From: CAVVAL01 sp963742725
GTDB lineage: Bacteria; Actinomycetota; Actinomycetes; Mycobacteriales; Cryptosporangiaceae
Direction: 5' to 3'
Assembly (NCBI GenBank): GCA_963742725.1
Contig: CAVUMX010000001.1
Coordinates: 868,001 to 932,000, forward strand
Length of the DNA: 64,000 nucleotides
Positions within the stretch are counted from its first letter, which is position 1, and each line of letters begins with the position of its first letter. A program made the position numbers and the translations under genes. The notes below the pieces were generated by a model that was not told the origin of the DNA, made no database searches, and saw nothing but the letters and a program-made list of their open reading frames with translations. Positions 24,877-33,363 of this stretch are shown in pieces.

Positions 24877-25575
24877 TCAGTAGTTGTAGCCGGTGTCTCC
24901 ACCGCTCGGGGCCGGCGCGTTGCCGCCGGTGTTGGACGGCGCAGCCGCCGCACCATCGTTGCCGGACTCGTTGCCAGTGACGCCCGGGGGCAGGCACTGG
25001 AGGTTCTTCTTGCCGTCGGGCTGGATCACGAACCAGGTCTTGCCAACGCCCTGGCCCTTCCACTTGCCCGGGCCACCGTCGGCCGCGAAGGTGTAGACGG
25101 GCCAGCCACCGATGGTGACCTGCTGCTTGCCGTCGGAGCGGATCACGGTGCCGACCACGCTCGGGTCCACGTCCTGGAGCTCGGGGATCTCGGCGCTGAG
25201 CAGCGGCGGCCACTTGGCCGCGCAGTCACCGTCGCAGTTGGACTTGGCCGGCTTGTTGCCGTCCTTGTCGAAGCGGTACAGCGTGTTGCCCGCCCCGTCG
25301 GAGACGATCTCGCCCATCTTCGGGGTGGTCTTGCCGATCAGCTTTGCCACCGAGCCGGTGGGCGCGCTGTCCGCGGTGACCTCACCCTCGGTGCCGTTCA
25401 GGTTGTTGCCAGCGTTGGGGTCGAGGCCGTTGGGGGCCTGTGCGCCGTCGGCAGCCGGAACGGGCGCTCCGGCCTGGGCGCCGGTCCCGCCCGCCTGCGT
25501 GGTGCAGGCGGCCATGGCCAGCACTGCCGCCAGCCCGCAGACAGTGGCGATAGCCCTGCGGTTGCGTCGAGTCAC
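24877..25575 (-). CDS. SCO0930-family lipoprotein with repeated secreted domain (COG4315-like)
   Basis: The chosen start is GTG 25575 because GGAGG lies 5 nt upstream; an ATG 12 nt earlier has no ribosome site. The 232-residue protein begins RRNRR, has a hydrophobic signal and a lipobox LAMAAC with the lipidated cysteine at residue 24. Two copies of the secreted repeat found in COG4315 proteins follow. The first is LYRFDKDGNKPAKSNCDGDCAAKWPPLL with its Cx3C pair, and the second runs from GWPVYTFAADGGPGKWKGQGVGKTWFVIQPDG. These are exported, surface-attached proteins of unknown function; in Streptomyces SCO0930 belongs to a sigma-controlled envelope regulon. Here the gene lies close to the ECF sigma/anti-sigma pair, which fits that picture. 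Confidence 0.9.
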   Translation of the reverse strand: MTRRNRRAIATVCGLAAVLAMAACTTQAGGTGAQAGAPVPAADGAQAPNGLDPNAGNNLNGTEGEVTADSAPTGSVAKLIGKTTPKMGEIVSDGAGNTLYRFDKDGNKPAKSNCDGDCAAKWPPLLSAEIPELQDVDPSVVGTVIRSDGKQQVTIGGWPVYTFAADGGPGKWKGQGVGKTWFVIQPDGKKNLQCLPPGVTGNESGNDGAAAAPSNTGGNAPAPSGGDTGYNY

Positions 25576-25813
25576 GATGTCCTCCATGCCTATCGTTCGC
25601 TCTCGGTTCTGCCCGGTCTCGCCGACTTGGGACTCTTTGTGCTGTCCCACCCGGCGGCGTCATGGGGAGATACGGGGGGTCGAGGCGAAAAGGTTCAGGC
25701 GATTTGAGAAGTCAAGTGATGTGACGCAGATCACATGTCGCTGCGCGGAAAAGCCCGCCTTAAGGTGAACCCACCCGGGCGGACCTCCGTAATCGTGCGC
25801 GCGCCGGCAGGTG

Positions 25814-26899
25814 TCAGGAAACGGCGCCGGAGGCGCGGTACGCAGCCAGTTCGTCGGCGCCGATCCCCCAGTCCGACCAGGCCTCACCAGCAGGAACGGC
25901 CGGCTCGGGCGGCGTACGGCTGAACCGGGGCGCGGGCGCCGGGCGGCCGTCGGTGAACACGCCCCTGGCGTCGTTGTGCGGATGCGAGGCCGCCTCGTCC
26001 GGGGCCAGCACGGGCGTCACGCACGCGTCCGTACCGGCGAAGCGCGCCGCCCATTCGTCGCGGGTCCGGCTGGCGAACGCCGCCGCGAACCGCTGCCGCA
26101 GCTCCGGCCACCGCGCCTTGTCCCGCTGCGAAGGAAGGTCGGCGCCGTCCAGTTCGAGGCCGGCGAGCAGTTCGGCGTAGAACTGCGGTTCCAGCGCGCC
26201 GACGGCCACGTACCTGCCGTCAGACGTCTCGTAGGTGTCGTAGAACGGGGCGCCGCCGTCGAGCAGGTTCTCGCCTCGCGGCTCTGACCACATGCCGCCC
26301 GCCTTCATCCCGTGCAGGAACGTCGTGAGCAGCGCGGCGCCGTCGAGCATGGCGACGTCCACGACCTGGCCGGCGCCGGACCGTTCGCGCTCGTACAGCG
26401 CGGCGACGACGCCGAGCGCGAGCAGCAGCCCGCCGCCGCCGAAGTCGCCGACGAGGTTGAGCGGCGGGACCGGACGCTCGCCGGCCCGTCCGATCGGTTC
26501 GAGGGCGCCGGCTATCGAGATGTAGTTGATGTCGTGGCCGGCGCGCGGCGCCATCGGCCCGGTCTGGCCCCAGCCGGTCATGCGGGCGTAGACGAGCCGG
26601 GGATTGCGGGCCAGGCACGCGTCGGGGCCGATGCCGATCCGCTCGACGACACCGGGCCGGAACCCCTCCACCAGCACGTCGGCGGCCTCGGCGAGTCGCA
26701 GCACGGCTGCGACTCCGTCCGGATGCTTGAGGTCTGCCACCACGGACCGGCGGTGCCGGCCGAGCGGCGCCCCGAGGCCGGGAGCGGCGCGGTCGACGCG
26801 CAGCACCTCGGCGCCGAGGTCGGCCAGGACCATGCACCCGAACGGTGCCGCCGCCAGCGCGGCGATCTCCAGCACCTTCACCCCGTGCAGCGGTCCCAC
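25814..26899 (-). CDS. mcr: Alpha-methylacyl-CoA racemase (family III CoA-transferase fold)
   Basis: This 361-residue enzyme is a full-length match to mycobacterial MCR. It has GHDINYISIAGAL with catalytic His122, PPLNLVGDFGGGG with Asp152, and the GMWSEPRGENLLDGGAPFYDTYE segment with ADGRYVAVGA-like SDGRYVAVGALEPQFYAELLAGL following. It interconverts 2R- and 2S-methyl-branched acyl-CoA esters, which is needed for beta-oxidation of branched or sterol-derived chains. The GTG start at 26899 lies 4 nt after the stop of the DUF389 gene, with GGAAG upstream, so the two are co-transcribed although they share no obvious pathway. Confidence 0.93.
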   Translation of the reverse strand: MGPLHGVKVLEIAALAAAPFGCMVLADLGAEVLRVDRAAPGLGAPLGRHRRSVVADLKHPDGVAAVLRLAEAADVLVEGFRPGVVERIGIGPDACLARNPRLVYARMTGWGQTGPMAPRAGHDINYISIAGALEPIGRAGERPVPPLNLVGDFGGGGLLLALGVVAALYERERSGAGQVVDVAMLDGAALLTTFLHGMKAGGMWSEPRGENLLDGGAPFYDTYETSDGRYVAVGALEPQFYAELLAGLELDGADLPSQRDKARWPELRQRFAAAFASRTRDEWAARFAGTDACVTPVLAPDEAASHPHNDARGVFTDGRPAPAPRFSRTPPEPAVPAGEAWSDWGIGADELAAYRASGAVS

Positions 26900-26903
26900 C
26901 GGA

Positions 26904-27884
26904 TCACCGCTTCCTGGCCGCGCGGCGGGCGATCGCGGCGGCGCGGGCGGTGCGCGGCGCCCGCATGCCCTTGCTGGACCACCACAGCTGCTGGAGGACC
27001 AGCGTCAGCGCGCCGGCGGCGACGATCGCGCTCACGTTGAGGCCGAGCTGGATCGCCGAGCCGGTCGCCTCGTCCCATACGCCGTACGCGATGGCCACGG
27101 CCGCGTTGGCCGCCGCCGGGATCGTCGTCACCGAGATCAGGACGCCGACGAGCGCGCCCGACTTGGACGACGTGAGCGAGAGCATCCCCGCCACACCGGC
27201 CAGGAAGCCGACGATCCAGGAGGTGGCGTCCGGCTGCCAGATGAAATTGGTAAGGGGGTGCGGCTTCATCAGTGTCATCCGGTCCATCAGATCCCAGGAC
27301 GTCATGAGCCAGGTGAGCAGGATCGTCCCGGCCATGCCGACGGGGAACCCCACGACCAGCGCTGTCGCGGACCGGAGCGCCAGCGCCGCGCGCCGCTGCA
27401 CCAGCGCCACGCACAGGGCGGCGAGCGGCCCGAACTCAGGGCCGACGACCATCGCGCCGACGATGAGGATCGGCAGGTCGAACATCACGCCGATGCCCGC
27501 GATCATCGTGGCGAGCACCATGAACGCCAGGAAGGTGACGGAGAGCGTCGCCTCCTCGTGCGTGCGGGATTCGACCTCCTCCCACACGAGCGCGTCGGAG
27601 CGGTGGCCGGGCGCGGCGCGGGACGCCGCCCGGGCGACCTCGGACAGCGACACGTCGACGTTCTCCAGGGCGATCGACCCGTCCTTGTCGACACCTATCT
27701 CGCGCAGGCACTCCAGGACGGCGCTCGCCCCCTCGCGCGCGACGTCGCACAGGACGACGTCGCCGGCAGGTTCCCGGGCGGCGCCGGGGAGGACGACGAC
27801 GTTCGTCACGGCCGCGTCGCCGTGCAGGAAGTTCAGGACGTCCGTCGCGCGGTCCGCGGGGACGATGAGGCGGAGGTGCAACAT
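26904..27884 (-). CDS. DUF389 family integral membrane protein
   Basis: The ATG at 27884 is preferred (AGG about 8 nt upstream); a GTG two codons earlier is also possible. The ~326-residue protein has a soluble N-terminal alpha/beta domain (about 1-125: LHLRLIVPADRATDVLNFLHGD). At least six membrane helices follow, starting LAFMVLATMIAGIGVMFDLPILIVGAMVVGPEFGPLAALCVAL, whose GAMVVGPEFGP motif is the DUF389 hallmark. The tail is strongly basic. The family is sometimes annotated as TIGR00341; its function and substrate are unknown. It is the upstream gene of the MCR operon. Confidence 0.88.
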   Translation of the reverse strand: MLHLRLIVPADRATDVLNFLHGDAAVTNVVVLPGAAREPAGDVVLCDVAREGASAVLECLREIGVDKDGSIALENVDVSLSEVARAASRAAPGHRSDALVWEEVESRTHEEATLSVTFLAFMVLATMIAGIGVMFDLPILIVGAMVVGPEFGPLAALCVALVQRRAALALRSATALVVGFPVGMAGTILLTWLMTSWDLMDRMTLMKPHPLTNFIWQPDATSWIVGFLAGVAGMLSLTSSKSGALVGVLISVTTIPAAANAAVAIAYGVWDEATGSAIQLGLNVSAIVAAGALTLVLQQLWWSSKGMRAPRTARAAAIARRAARKR

Positions 27885-28049
27885 GCGCACAGCCTGCCAG
27901 TCCAGGTCACGTGGCGTGCCGAGGCCGTACGTCCGGAGTGAGAAATTGGAGAACCGCTCGCGTTAGGGCGGTGAGCTGCGCCACACTGGTGCGGCGACGT
28001 GCGCTGACCTCCCGTCGCGAGCCGGCCCTTCAGACTCGCAGGAGACTCG

Positions 28050-29411
28050 TTGCCTCGCGCCCGCACGTACGCGATCACCGCTGCCACGACCGTCGCGCTC
28101 GCTCTGGGCGCCCTCGCCGTCCCGTCGTTCGTGGGGTCGGCCTCGGCGGCCGACGATCCGGTCAACCTCGGCGTTCAGTACCTCCACAGCGTCGCGACCG
28201 GGCAGACGGTCGACGTGGCGGGCGGGCACATGGCCGAGAACCAGCCGATCAGCGAGTGGTCGCAGAACTCGGGCCGCAACCAGCAGTGGTGGCTCCAGAA
28301 GACCGGTGGCCACTACAAGGTCAAGAGCAACGTCAACGGGGCGTACTGCCTTGCGCGCGAGCGCGCCGGCAGCGGCGCGAAGATCCTGCTCAAGGGCTGC
28401 GACACGCAGCTCGCCGACTGGGACTTCGTCGCGCTCGGCGGCGACCGGTACCGCCTCAAGGACCCGTCCGCCGAGGCGTACCTGAACACCGCGGATGCCC
28501 GTCCCGTGCGCGGCCGCACCCTGGTGACCAGCGCGAACACCAACTCGGGCGGGCAGTGGTACCTGACGGACGTCAACTTCCGGAAGCAGCCGGTCGGCAG
28601 CGAGAAGCGGCTGCACGACGTCACGTTCCTCACCGCGCACAACGCGCACGTGGCGAGCGGCGACGCGTGGTGGATCGCGCCGAACCAGTCGCTCGGCCTG
28701 CGTGGCCAGCTCGACGCCGGCGCCCGCGGGATCATGCTCGACACGCACGTGTACTGGCACGAGCCGTACCTGTGCCACACGAACGACTCGTCCTGCGGCT
28801 GGGCGCCGGGCATCCACTACGGAAACCCGCGCAAGTCGTTGCAGTGGGCCCTCGAAACGATCGTGACGTTCCTCAGGGCCAACCGGAACGAGATCGTCAC
28901 GGTCTTCCTGGAGGACTACGTCGCCGCGCACGACCTCAAGGCCGTCCTCGACCGCACCGCGGGGCTGAACGAGCTGCTGTTCCGGGCCGACGCGTTCGGG
29001 GTGAAGCAGAACGGCTGGCCGACGGTGTCGGACGTGGTGGCGCAGAACAAGCGGCTGCTGATGTTCTCCGACCGGTCCGACCGCGAGTACTTCGGCGTCA
29101 TGTCCGGGCACGACTACACCGTCGAGAACTACTGGAGCCTCGGCGGCTCGGGCAACGACACCGACTGCCGCTCCCGCTGGGACGACGTCCCACTCAACCG
29201 CGAGGAGTCCGGGTTCCGCCGCCTGTTCGTGATGAATCAGTTCCGGGACATCCCCAGCCGCATCGGCGCCGGCGCGGACAACGGCACCAAGCTGCGGTGG
29301 CGGGCGAACGAGGTCTGCGCGGCGGCGGCGCGGCGCAAGGCCAACTTCCTCGCGGTGGACTTTGTCGAGGTCGGCAACCCGCGCGCGCTCGTCGAGGAGC
29401 TGAACCGCTAG
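28050..29411 (+). CDS. Secreted PI-PLC X-domain protein with N-terminal ricin-type lectin domain
   Basis: The TTG start at 28050 is chosen because AGGAG lies 5 nt upstream and a signal peptide follows directly (AITAATTVALALGALAVPSFVGSASA). The 453-residue protein has a beta-trefoil (ricin-like) region at about 37-175 (NQQWWLQKTGGHYKV, GGQWYLTDV). A phosphatidylinositol phospholipase C X-like TIM barrel follows: LTAHNAHVASGD with the first catalytic His, GIMLDTHVYW with the acidic residue, and NEIVTVFLEDYV. Such proteins cleave phosphoinositides or act as secreted lipid or glycan-binding hydrolases; calcium ligands and substrate are not resolved. Confidence 0.85.
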   Translation: MPRARTYAITAATTVALALGALAVPSFVGSASAADDPVNLGVQYLHSVATGQTVDVAGGHMAENQPISEWSQNSGRNQQWWLQKTGGHYKVKSNVNGAYCLARERAGSGAKILLKGCDTQLADWDFVALGGDRYRLKDPSAEAYLNTADARPVRGRTLVTSANTNSGGQWYLTDVNFRKQPVGSEKRLHDVTFLTAHNAHVASGDAWWIAPNQSLGLRGQLDAGARGIMLDTHVYWHEPYLCHTNDSSCGWAPGIHYGNPRKSLQWALETIVTFLRANRNEIVTVFLEDYVAAHDLKAVLDRTAGLNELLFRADAFGVKQNGWPTVSDVVAQNKRLLMFSDRSDREYFGVMSGHDYTVENYWSLGGSGNDTDCRSRWDDVPLNREESGFRRLFVMNQFRDIPSRIGAGADNGTKLRWRANEVCAAAARRKANFLAVDFVEVGNPRALVEELNR

Positions 29412-29454
29412 GACATATGCGGCGGGCGCTGGTGGCGTCCTGAACGCGGCCACG

Positions 29455-29460
29455 TATTCT
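29455..29460 (+). promoter_or_regulatory. -10 element of a likely leaderless promoter (exonuclease-fold gene)
   Basis: TATTCT lies 8 nt before the ATG at 29469 and no ribosome site is present. Confidence 0.4.
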
Positions 29461-29468
29461 CGGCGGCG

Positions 29469-30997
29469 ATGACTTCAGCGACGACGCACAGCGGCGGCCC
29501 CTCGTGGGTGGTCGTCGACGTGGAGACCACGGGACTGAGTCCGCGCGAACACCGCATCGTCGAGCTTGCGGTGGTGATCCTGGATCAGCAGGGCAGATCG
29601 CTCGGCGACGCCAGCACGCTGCTGGATCCAGGCGGCGACCTCGGGTCGGTCGAGGCGCACGGGATCCGGCCGGAACACCTCGAAGGCGCGCCGCGGTTCG
29701 CCGCGATCGCCGGCTGGCTCCAGAGCTGGCTCGCCGGCAAGGTGGTCGTCGGTCACAACCTGCTGTTCACCACTGCGTTCCTCGACGAGGAGTACCGGCG
29801 CATCGGCATCGAGATGCCGCACGTACCGGTCATCTGCACGATGACCCACGCGCCCCGCTACCTGCCCAGCCTCCCCGGCCGCACGCTGGAACAGTGCTGC
29901 GCCGCCGCCGGCATCCCGATCGAAGGTCCCCGGTCGGCGCTGAGCCGGGCGCGCGCCGCCAGCACCCTTTTCGCCCGGTTCCTGTCGCACCGCGAGACGC
30001 TGCCGTCGCCGTGGGTCGACAACCTGGAGAAGGCCAAGCGGATGGCGTGGCCGCACATCCCGGTGCGCGACTTCCCGCTGGTCCGCCGGCCGGAGCCCGC
30101 CCAGGTGGCCGAGCCGGTGCGCGAGGTCCCGTCGATCCGGGCCACCCGTCCGGTCGCCGCGAGCAGCCCGGTCCGGGTGCCCGCACGACCCCCGACCCTG
30201 CCGCCGCACCCCCTGCCGCCACACCCCCGGCCACCACGCCGTCTGCCACCGCGCCTCGGACCGCCGCGTCCGAGGCCGGCGCGGCTGCGCTCGAGGGAAC
30301 CGGCGACGCGGCCCGGCCCTCGCCCAAGCCGCGTCCGAGGCCCCGGCCGCGCCCTTCGGCGAAGGCCGACGACTCTGCCGACAGCTCTGCCGCGACCGAA
30401 CCGGCCAACGCCGGGCCCGCCAGCGGCACGGCGGCCGGCGGCGGTGCGGCGCCCGCCGGCAGCGCCAGCACGGCGCAGGACCAGCCGGACTCCGAGCAGG
30501 CCGAGCTGGTCGTGGAGATGGTCGACAACGCGCCGCGGCAGCCCGGTGAGTCCGACACGGTGGCGACGTACCTCGGCGCGATCGACAACGCGGTCTCGGA
30601 CCGGCTCGTGTCGTTCACCGAGGCCATCCACCTCAAGGACCTCGCGTCCGCGCTGGCGATCTTCGAGGCCGAGCAGGCAGAGGCGCACCGCACCTACCTC
30701 CGCACGCTCGCCTCGACGGCGTGGACCGACCACCAGCTCACCGAAGCCGAACGGGACGACCTGCTCGTCGTCGGCAGGCTGCTGGAGGTTCCCGAGCACG
30801 AGGTCGACGAGGCCATCGCGGACACGATGCCGCGCCGCTCGAAGCGGGCAGCCGCCACCGCGTCGGCGTCGGCGTCGGCGTCCGTGCCGCAGACGGTGAC
30901 GACGTCCCAGGTCGCGGCCTGGTACGCCGACCCGTACGGGGAGTCGCGGCTGCGGTGGTGGGACGGTTCATCGTGGACGGCGCACGTCCACGAGTAG
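29469..30997 (+). CDS. DEDD exonuclease-fold protein with TerB-like and DUF2510 regions, frame broken near 30170-30230
   Basis: From ATG 29469 the first ~235 residues form a DnaQ-like 3'-5' exonuclease fold (WVVVDVETTGL with Asp17 and Glu19). The third metal ligand is missing (HNLLFTTAF, normally HNxxFD) and so are the final His and Asp (SALSRARAAS). After ASSPVRVPAR the frame becomes Pro/Arg-rich, while the -1 frame resumes with a Pro/Ala/Thr linker (TTPDPAAAPPAATPPATTPS). That is followed by a TerB-like helical domain (AIDNAVSDRLVSFTEAIH to VGRLLEVPEHEVDEAI) and a C-terminal DUF2510 WYADPYGESRLRWWDG motif before TAG 30997. One base change near ACGACCCCCGACC would join them into ~509 residues. 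It may bind nucleic acid without cutting it. Confidence 0.7.
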
Positions 30998-31001
30998 CGC
31001 G

Positions 31002-31238
31002 CTAGTGGCCGATGCCTTTGCTTCGCATGGCGTCGGCGAGCCGGCGCAGTACCTGCGTCGCCCAGCGGTCGCCCGGGCAGGGCCACGAGCGGAGGCACCA
31101 CCTGCACACCGGCTCGGGCACGCACACACGACGATGCATCGCCTGAACTCGACGCGCGGCCTCGACGGCGGTCGCCGTTGGTCGGCCACGATCGCGCGCG
31201 GCTGGAATCGCCGGACGCGTCTGATGCTGCATGACCAT
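31002..31238 (-). CDS. Small cysteine-rich hypothetical protein (Cx5Cx2Cx5C)
   Basis: This 78-residue basic protein starts at ATG 31238, 4 nt behind AAGGGGAG, one of the best ribosome sites in the window. The C-terminal half contains CVPEPVCRWCLRSWPC, a Cx5Cx2Cx5C pattern that could bind zinc or an iron-sulfur cluster, followed by an amphipathic helix (WATQVLRRLADAM). Similar short proteins with an RWC-WPC core are, as far as I recall, common and uncharacterised in Micromonosporaceae. It is convergent with the exonuclease-fold gene with a 4-nt gap. The function is unknown. Confidence 0.65.
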   Translation of the reverse strand: MVMQHQTRPAIPAARDRGRPTATAVEAARRVQAMHRRVCVPEPVCRWCLRSWPCPGDRWATQVLRRLADAMRSKGIGH

Positions 31239-31461
31239 GGTGCTCCCCTTCTGCGATGAGACGAGGGCAGAGCACGGTGACTACCGACCGGGAACGGTAG
31301 CCACCGTGCCCGCCCATTCACCCGTCGTCGGGCCCAGCGGCAGCCGGCGACGGGAAGTGCGAGTGCACCTTCATGTCATGCAGTACGGAGTGACGGACGA
31401 CATGGATTAGTTGCCCGCCCACCAGTTTGTGAACAGCGTTTATCGGCCCGCGGTCACGGCC

Positions 31462-32250
31462 CTACCCCACGCGGTTGAGGATCATGGTGAGCAGGGCCGG
31501 GACGGACTCCGGGAAGCTGAGGACGATGTCGGCTGCGCCGGTCACGGTCGATCCGGTCTCGGGGTTGGCCACGGCGACGCGGACGCCGACGAACCCGTCG
31601 CCGCGCGATGCCCGGTCCTCGACGGCGGCGAAGGCGGCGAGGTCGGCCACGTCGTCGCCGAAGTACCAGGCGCAGCCGAGGTCGCCGATCTCCTCCGCGA
31701 TGACGCTGCCCTTGTCGCGCTGGACGGGCGGCTTGAGTTCGACGACCATGCGCCCGGTCTGGACGCGGAGGCCGAGGCTGCCCGCCTGCTCGGCCGCCCA
31801 CGCCTCGACGGCACCGGCGAGCTCGGGCGCCGTGCGGTAGTGCAACGCGACGGACAGCCGCTTGAACTCGACCAGTGATCCGGCGGGCAGTTCGGCACGC
31901 GCCCGCTCGGCGAGGTCGGCGATGACGGGGATCCACGGCAGGGCGTCCGGTTCGGTCACGACGTGGCCGTCGACACGGCTCGATTCCAGTCCGTAGAGCC
32001 CGTACAGCGTGATCGGCGCGACGCCGGCGAACCGCGACCGCAGGAACTCGACCGGACGGGCCGACACGACAGCGACCCGGTTCACGGCCACTGCCAGCTC
32101 AGCCAACGCTTCGAGGACGCCAGGCGCCGGCTGGACGGTCTCCGGATCGTCCTGGATGGGCGCCAGCGTCCCGTCGAAGTCGAAGAAGAAGCCGCACCGC
32201 GCTGGCCCGGCGGCGGTGGCGTCGAGTGCGGCGGCGAGGCGTTCGTCCAT
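31462..32250 (-). CDS. otsB: Trehalose-6-phosphate phosphatase (OtsB)
   Basis: This 262-residue cytoplasmic HAD phosphatase has motif I DFDGTL (nucleophile Asp24, acid/base Asp26), the Ser of VVSARP (motif II), Lys residues of motif III (ELKP, RDKG) and motif IV GDDVAD (Asp199, Asp200). The cap-domain YGLYGLE segment is typical of trehalose phosphatases. It releases trehalose from trehalose-6-phosphate; the partner synthase OtsA is not in this window. The ATG at 32250 lacks a ribosome site but has TAGCGT 6 nt upstream, so the mRNA is probably leaderless. Together with the GlgX-TreY-TreZ route about 12 kb away it gives the cell two trehalose pathways. Confidence 0.93.
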   Translation of the reverse strand: MDERLAAALDATAAGPARCGFFFDFDGTLAPIQDDPETVQPAPGVLEALAELAVAVNRVAVVSARPVEFLRSRFAGVAPITLYGLYGLESSRVDGHVVTEPDALPWIPVIADLAERARAELPAGSLVEFKRLSVALHYRTAPELAGAVEAWAAEQAGSLGLRVQTGRMVVELKPPVQRDKGSVIAEEIGDLGCAWYFGDDVADLAAFAAVEDRASRGDGFVGVRVAVANPETGSTVTGAADIVLSFPESVPALLTMILNRVG

Positions 32251-32256
32251 GCCGCC

Positions 32257-32262
32257 ACGCTA
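32257..32262 (-). promoter_or_regulatory. -10 element of a likely leaderless promoter (otsB)
   Basis: TAGCGT on the minus strand lies 6 nt before the otsB ATG, with no purine-rich ribosome site between them. Confidence 0.4.
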
Positions 32263-32331
32263 TCCGGAGGCGTAGAACTCATCCGTCCTGGGTATGACAG
32301 CGCTCCCGACCGACCAGAAAGGACGGCCGCC

Positions 32332-32511
32332 ATGTTAGCCATCGTCGCCGCGATCCTCTTCGGACTCGCGCTCCTGCTCGACCTCGCGGACGTCGCCATC
32401 AAGGCACCGCTCAGCGTCTGGACGTTGCCGCTCGCAGCCCTCCTCTTCCTCGCCCTGCACCAGGCCGGGGTCGGTACGGCCAGCGTCGGGGGTTGGCGCC
32501 GCCGGCGGTGA
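32332..32511 (+). CDS. Small two-helix membrane protein
   Basis: This 59-residue protein starts at ATG 32332 behind AAAGGA. It consists of two hydrophobic helices (LAIVAAILFGLALLLDLA and WTLPLAALLFLALHQAGV) joined by a short loop and ends in a GWRRRR anchor. Small proteins of this shape are widespread in actinobacteria and have no known function. It lies between otsB (divergent) and the gntR gene (same strand, 85 bp away). Confidence 0.7.
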   Translation: MLAIVAAILFGLALLLDLADVAIKAPLSVWTLPLAALLFLALHQAGVGTASVGGWRRRR

Positions 32512-32580
32512 TTTGCCGCTGCCAGCCAAGGGGTGAGCCGGTGTTGGAAATCGTGTTCGGTCGCACAGGCTTACCCCTGG

Positions 32581-32592
32581 CTGGTATACCAG
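32581..32592. promoter_or_regulatory. Perfect palindrome CTGGTATACCAG, likely GntR/FCD operator
   Basis: This 12-bp perfect palindrome lies 4 nt before the GTG of the GntR gene and contains its probable -10 box (TATACC). A 10/12 match (TTGGCATACCAG, 34369-34380) sits in front of the DHDPS-family gene. FadR-subfamily regulators often bind TNGTNNNACNA-type sites, so autoregulation and control of the sugar-acid genes is likely. Confidence 0.6.
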
Positions 32593-32596
32593 AGCA

Positions 32597-33295
32597 GTGA
32601 GCGATGCGAGCGTGGCCAGGGAAAGCGGGGCGGGGGCCCTGCAACCGGTGGCGCGCGCGACGACGGCGTCCGATCTGGTCGCCGACTCCATCCGGGCGGC
32701 GATCCTGTCGGGGCAGCTCAAGCCCGGCGAGACGCTGGTCGAGCGGCGGCTCGCGATCCTGCTCGGTGTGTCGAAGACGCCCGTCCGCGAGGCGCTGATC
32801 GCGCTCTCCACGAGCGGGCTGGTGTCGGTGAACCCGAACCGGGGCGTCACGGTTCGCCGGCTCACCCTGGACGACATCCGCAAGTGCTACGAGGTCCGGC
32901 TCCTGCTCGAACCGTGGGCTGTCTCGCGCACCGCCCGCCGCGACCCGGCCCCGGACCTCACGGCCGCCCGGATCGCCCTCGACGAGGCGCACGTCCTGCT
33001 GCCGGCCGAAGACCACACGCAGCTCAGCCTGGCGAACCGCCGGTTCCACCGCGCGCTGTACTCGCACTGTGACAACGACCTGGTCACGGCCAAACTGGAC
33101 GACCTTCAGGATCTCGCGGCGCTCGGTGCCGTCAACCTGCTGTGGGAGCACTGGCCCACCTGGCGCGCGGAGTACGCCGAACACGAGGAGATCCTGGAGA
33201 TGGTCGACTCGGGCCAGGCCGCGGCCGCCGAGCGGCTGATGCGCCGGCACATCGAGCAGTCCGTGAGCCGCATCGAAGAGGCCCGCAACAGCTAG
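32597..33295 (+). CDS. GntR family transcriptional regulator, FadR (FCD) subfamily
   Basis: This 232-residue protein has an N-terminal winged HTH (about 22-85: LVADSIRAAILSGQLKPGETLVERRLAILLGVSKTPVREAL) and an all-helical FCD effector domain (about 95-225: VRLLLEPWAVSRTA, NRRFHRALYSHCDNDL, EHEEILEMVDSGQAAAAERLMRRHIEQS) with the Asp/His metal-site pattern. FCD regulators usually sense sugar acids or organic acids. The GTG start has no ribosome site; TATACC is 6 nt upstream inside a palindrome, so the mRNA is probably leaderless and self-repressed. It converges on the DHDPS-family gene, whose promoter has the same palindrome, and probably controls the galactose/galacturonate genes at 33364-39352. 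Confidence 0.9.
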   Translation: MSDASVARESGAGALQPVARATTASDLVADSIRAAILSGQLKPGETLVERRLAILLGVSKTPVREALIALSTSGLVSVNPNRGVTVRRLTLDDIRKCYEVRLLLEPWAVSRTARRDPAPDLTAARIALDEAHVLLPAEDHTQLSLANRRFHRALYSHCDNDLVTAKLDDLQDLAALGAVNLLWEHWPTWRAEYAEHEEILEMVDSGQAAAAERLMRRHIEQSVSRIEEARNS

Positions 33296-33334
33296 CGCCG
33301 TGACGGTGAGGGCGGGCCGGCGCCACGGGTGAGG

Positions 33335-33358
33335 GGCCGGCGCCGTGGAGCGCCGGCC
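33335..33358. terminator. GC hairpin between convergent gntR and DHDPS-family genes
   Basis: GGCCGGCG (33335-33342) pairs with CGCCGGCC (33351-33358) around an 8-nt loop. The 69-bp gap also holds another GGGCCGGCGCC copy at 33314, so alternative stems are possible. It is probably a bidirectional terminator. Confidence 0.55.
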
Positions 33359-33363
33359 GGTGG

